Below, piece by piece: positions 62,471-64,000 of a stretch of 64,000 bases of DNA (its first letter is position 1; every line of letters begins with the position of its first letter). The notes under the pieces are model-generated. The model saw nothing but the letters and a program-made list of their open reading frames with translations. It was not told the DNA's origin and did not search any database. The DNA comes from Leptospiraceae bacterium (GTDB taxonomy: Bacteria > Spirochaetota > Leptospiria > Leptospirales > Leptospiraceae), in contig JACKPB010000009.1 in NCBI GenBank assembly GCA_024233875.1, positions 124,001 to 188,000 of the forward strand, written 5' to 3'. Made by a program: the position numbers and the translations under genes.

Positions 62471-62567
62471 GGTTTTCGAAATACTTACCTATTTCTTCTG
62501 AAATTACGTAGCCGATTTATAGCTGATTCTTCAGTGAGTGAGCAAATACTTTTGAAAATGACTATAA
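62471..62567 (-). repeat. Family-1 dispersed repeat, copy G (inverted, complete)
   Basis: Plus-strand GGTTTTCGAAATACTTACCT to TTTGAAAATGACTATA, the reverse of copies B and E. Both ends are preserved. It lies between gyrB and yebC (310-base gap), upstream of both divergent genes. Confidence 0.9.
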
Positions 62568-62677
62568 ATTCGGAAAAAACAAATTGAAAAAAAAAATTCG
62601 ATAAATTTATCCTACTGATAAATCTGGTTAGAGAAATTGATCAAATTCTAATCTGTACTTTTCAATAGAGGATAATT

Positions 62678-63421
62678 ATGTCTGGACACTCAAAATGGGC
62701 GACAATCAAACGAAAAAAAGAAGCTCTGGATGCCAAAAGAGGGGCAGTTTTTACTAGAGTTGCTAAAGAATTAACAGTAGCAGCCAGGATGGGGGGCTCT
62801 GATCCGGAAACCAATCCCCGATTGAGACTAGCCGTGTTGAAAGCCAAATCCGCAAACATGCCTAAAGACAATATCGAAAGGGCTATAAAAAAAGGAGCGG
62901 GTGAGCTGGAAGGAGTGACCTATGAAGAATGTCTCTATGAATGCTTTGCGCCCGGAGGAGTAGGGATAATGGTTCAGGTGGTTACGGATAAAAAATCCAG
63001 AACAACTCCCGAAATCAAAAATATCCTGACAAAAGGTGGGGGTTCTCTGGGAAATCCGGGTTCGGTCAGCCGCCTGTTTGACAAAAAAGGAGTGATCACT
63101 TTAAAAAATGAGCAGATCTCCGAAGAAGAATTGATAGATTTGGCTGCCGGAGCAGGAGCGGAAGATGTAGTACTGGAAGATGAGCTATTTACTGTAACTA
63201 CTTCCACTGATGATTTTGAAAATGTTCTTTCTGAGATCAGCAAAAAGGAACTCGAAGTGGTTGAGTCCGGAATTAAGTACATCCCCATGGTAAAAGCTGA
63301 CGTGAATGATCAATCTACAGCAGAGAAAGTAATTAAAATATTAGATTTGTTAGAATCCCATGATGATGTCCAGAGCGTAAATTCAAACTTTGAGCCTTCT
63401 TCAGATCTGGAGTTATCCTAG
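62678..63421 (+). CDS. yebC: YebC/TACO1-family protein
   Basis: 247 residues. The opening MSGHSKWATIKRKKEALDAK is diagnostic of YebC/PmpR/TACO1, followed by VAARMGGSDPETNPRLRLAV and SVSRLFDKKGV. Members are described as translation or transcription regulators. AGGATAA lies upstream of the ATG. The stop shares a base with the GTG start of hom. Confidence 0.96.
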   Translation: MSGHSKWATIKRKKEALDAKRGAVFTRVAKELTVAARMGGSDPETNPRLRLAVLKAKSANMPKDNIERAIKKGAGELEGVTYEECLYECFAPGGVGIMVQVVTDKKSRTTPEIKNILTKGGGSLGNPGSVSRLFDKKGVITLKNEQISEEELIDLAAGAGAEDVVLEDELFTVTTSTDDFENVLSEISKKELEVVESGIKYIPMVKADVNDQSTAEKVIKILDLLESHDDVQSVNSNFEPSSDLELS

Positions 63422-64000
63422 TGAAAAAAATCGGGGTTGGGATCGTTGGAGCCGGAACAGTTGGATCCGGTCTGATACAAATCCTTTTGGAAAAAAGGCA
63501 GGATATCGCAAAACGTTCCGGTGTAGATTTGGAACTACTCTTTGTTTGTGATAAAAACAATTCAATAAAACAAACATATCCACAATTGGGTTTTACATCC
63601 GATTATTTAGAATTGATATCAAATAAAAATATTGATTTGATAGTCGAGTTAGTTGGTGGGACCGGAATTGCCTACAATATTGTCAAAGATTCTATAAAAG
63701 CCGGAAAAACTGTTGTCACAGCAAACAAAGCACTTCTTTCAGAGAAAGGGGATGAGTTGTTTTCTCTTGCTAAAGAAAATTCTGTTGAAATAGGATACGA
63801 AGCGGCTGTTGCCGGAACAATCCCTATCATTCGCTCATTAAAAACAGGTTTGGTAGCAAATGAATTTAAAGCAGTCTACGGTATCTTGAATGGTACTACA
63901 AATTTCATACTTTCTAAGATGGAGAAAGAAAATTGGGATTATGAAAAAGCTTTGCAAGTAGCACAGGATTTGGGATTTGCAGAAAAAGATCCCACTTTTG
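63421..64000 (+). CDS. hom: Homoserine dehydrogenase (3' end outside window)
   Basis: The first 193 or so residues are visible; the gene continues past the window edge. It starts with GTG, sharing one base with the yebC stop (TAGTG). The NAD-binding motif GIVGAGTVGSGLIQIL is followed by DLIVELVGG, VVTANKALLSEKG and the substrate-binding EAAVAGTIPIIRSLK and GILNGTTNFIL. The enzyme makes homoserine from aspartate semialdehyde for threonine and methionine. Whether an ACT domain follows cannot be seen. Confidence 0.95.
   Translation, partial: MKKIGVGIVGAGTVGSGLIQILLEKRQDIAKRSGVDLELLFVCDKNNSIKQTYPQLGFTSDYLELISNKNIDLIVELVGGTGIAYNIVKDSIKAGKTVVTANKALLSEKGDELFSLAKENSVEIGYEAAVAGTIPIIRSLKTGLVANEFKAVYGILNGTTNFILSKMEKENWDYEKALQVAQDLGFAEKDPTF

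Noticed and set aside
1..64000. tRNA, rRNA, riboswitch or CRISPR structures
   Set aside because: No characteristic arm, leader or repeat-spacer pattern was found on reading both strands.

Overview
This window looks like chromosomal DNA of a low-GC spirochaete of the Leptospirales/Leptospiraceae group. That assignment is inferred from gene content: a DUF1577/PilZ-like protein of the Leptospira type, a candidate flagellar coiling protein (FcpA-like), DUF3332 and Cys-rich lipoproteins, a bactofilin operon with an M23-like gene, dapF, and many small Leptospira-style lipoproteins. No rRNA, tRNA, CRISPR array, intact transposase or prophage was seen.

Layout. 1-9.7 kb (minus strand): a partial WD40/PD40 propeller protein, a FadL-like outer membrane protein, the large NAD-glutamate dehydrogenase, a von Willebrand A-like secreted protein and guaB. 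9.7-13.7 kb (plus): a PilZ-like protein carrying a run of nine C, a cyclase-family metal hydrolase, then two exported or membrane proteins of unknown function. 13.7-15.8 kb: an amidase translationally coupled to an XRE-cupin regulator. 16.3-20.1 kb: two coupled sensor kinases and a DAHP synthase. 20.1-22.4 kb: a GH57 glucan enzyme with a DUF4912 partner. 22.5-34.3 kb: a short HPF/RaiA protein, TPR proteins, Ppx/GppA, a double cNMP-domain protein, lipoproteins, a GT39-like membrane glycosyltransferase, dapF, a phosphatase, a sigma-like protein and murB. 34.4-36.3 kb: a cell-shape operon (degenerate M23, bactofilin, YaaR). 36.3-39.1 kb: parB, parA, rsmG and a lysine-rich protein, with two parS sites. 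39.1-41.2 kb: about 2.2 kb with no intact gene, holding repeats and gene debris. 41.2-47 kb (plus): an FcpA-like protein, prmC, a peroxiredoxin, an unusual cytoplasmic trypsin-like protease with a partner protein, and a TAXI binding protein. 47-55.8 kb (minus): a long pgk-ilvE-oxidoreductase-yejB-yejE-ATPase-ATPase run. 55.8-56.3 kb: an AT-rich strand-switch region that is a candidate replication origin. 56.3-64 kb: dnaN, recF, a DciA/DUF721 protein, ruvC, a lipoprotein, gyrB, yebC and the start of hom.

How it fits together. The window joins the chromosome replication and segregation neighbourhood (dnaN-recF-dciA, gyrB, parAB-parS-rsmG) to housekeeping metabolism and envelope shape functions. 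dnaA is absent from the window. The 39-41 kb gap beside parAB and the 55.8-56.3 kb gap beside dnaN are both candidate origin sites.

The main undescribed structures are: (1) a dispersed family of about 97-bp elements with imperfect terminal inverted repeats, seven copies, all intergenic; (2) a second repeat family with its own inverted ends; (3) a 9-14 bp motif shared by the parS-adjacent gap and the dnaN-proximal gap; (4) a two-gene module pairing a cytoplasmic trypsin-like protease/zinc-ribbon/chaperone-like protein with a protein that may share the chaperone-like fold; (5) gyrB and prmC leader palindromes. All functions are read from sequence and memory of protein families; no database search was run.
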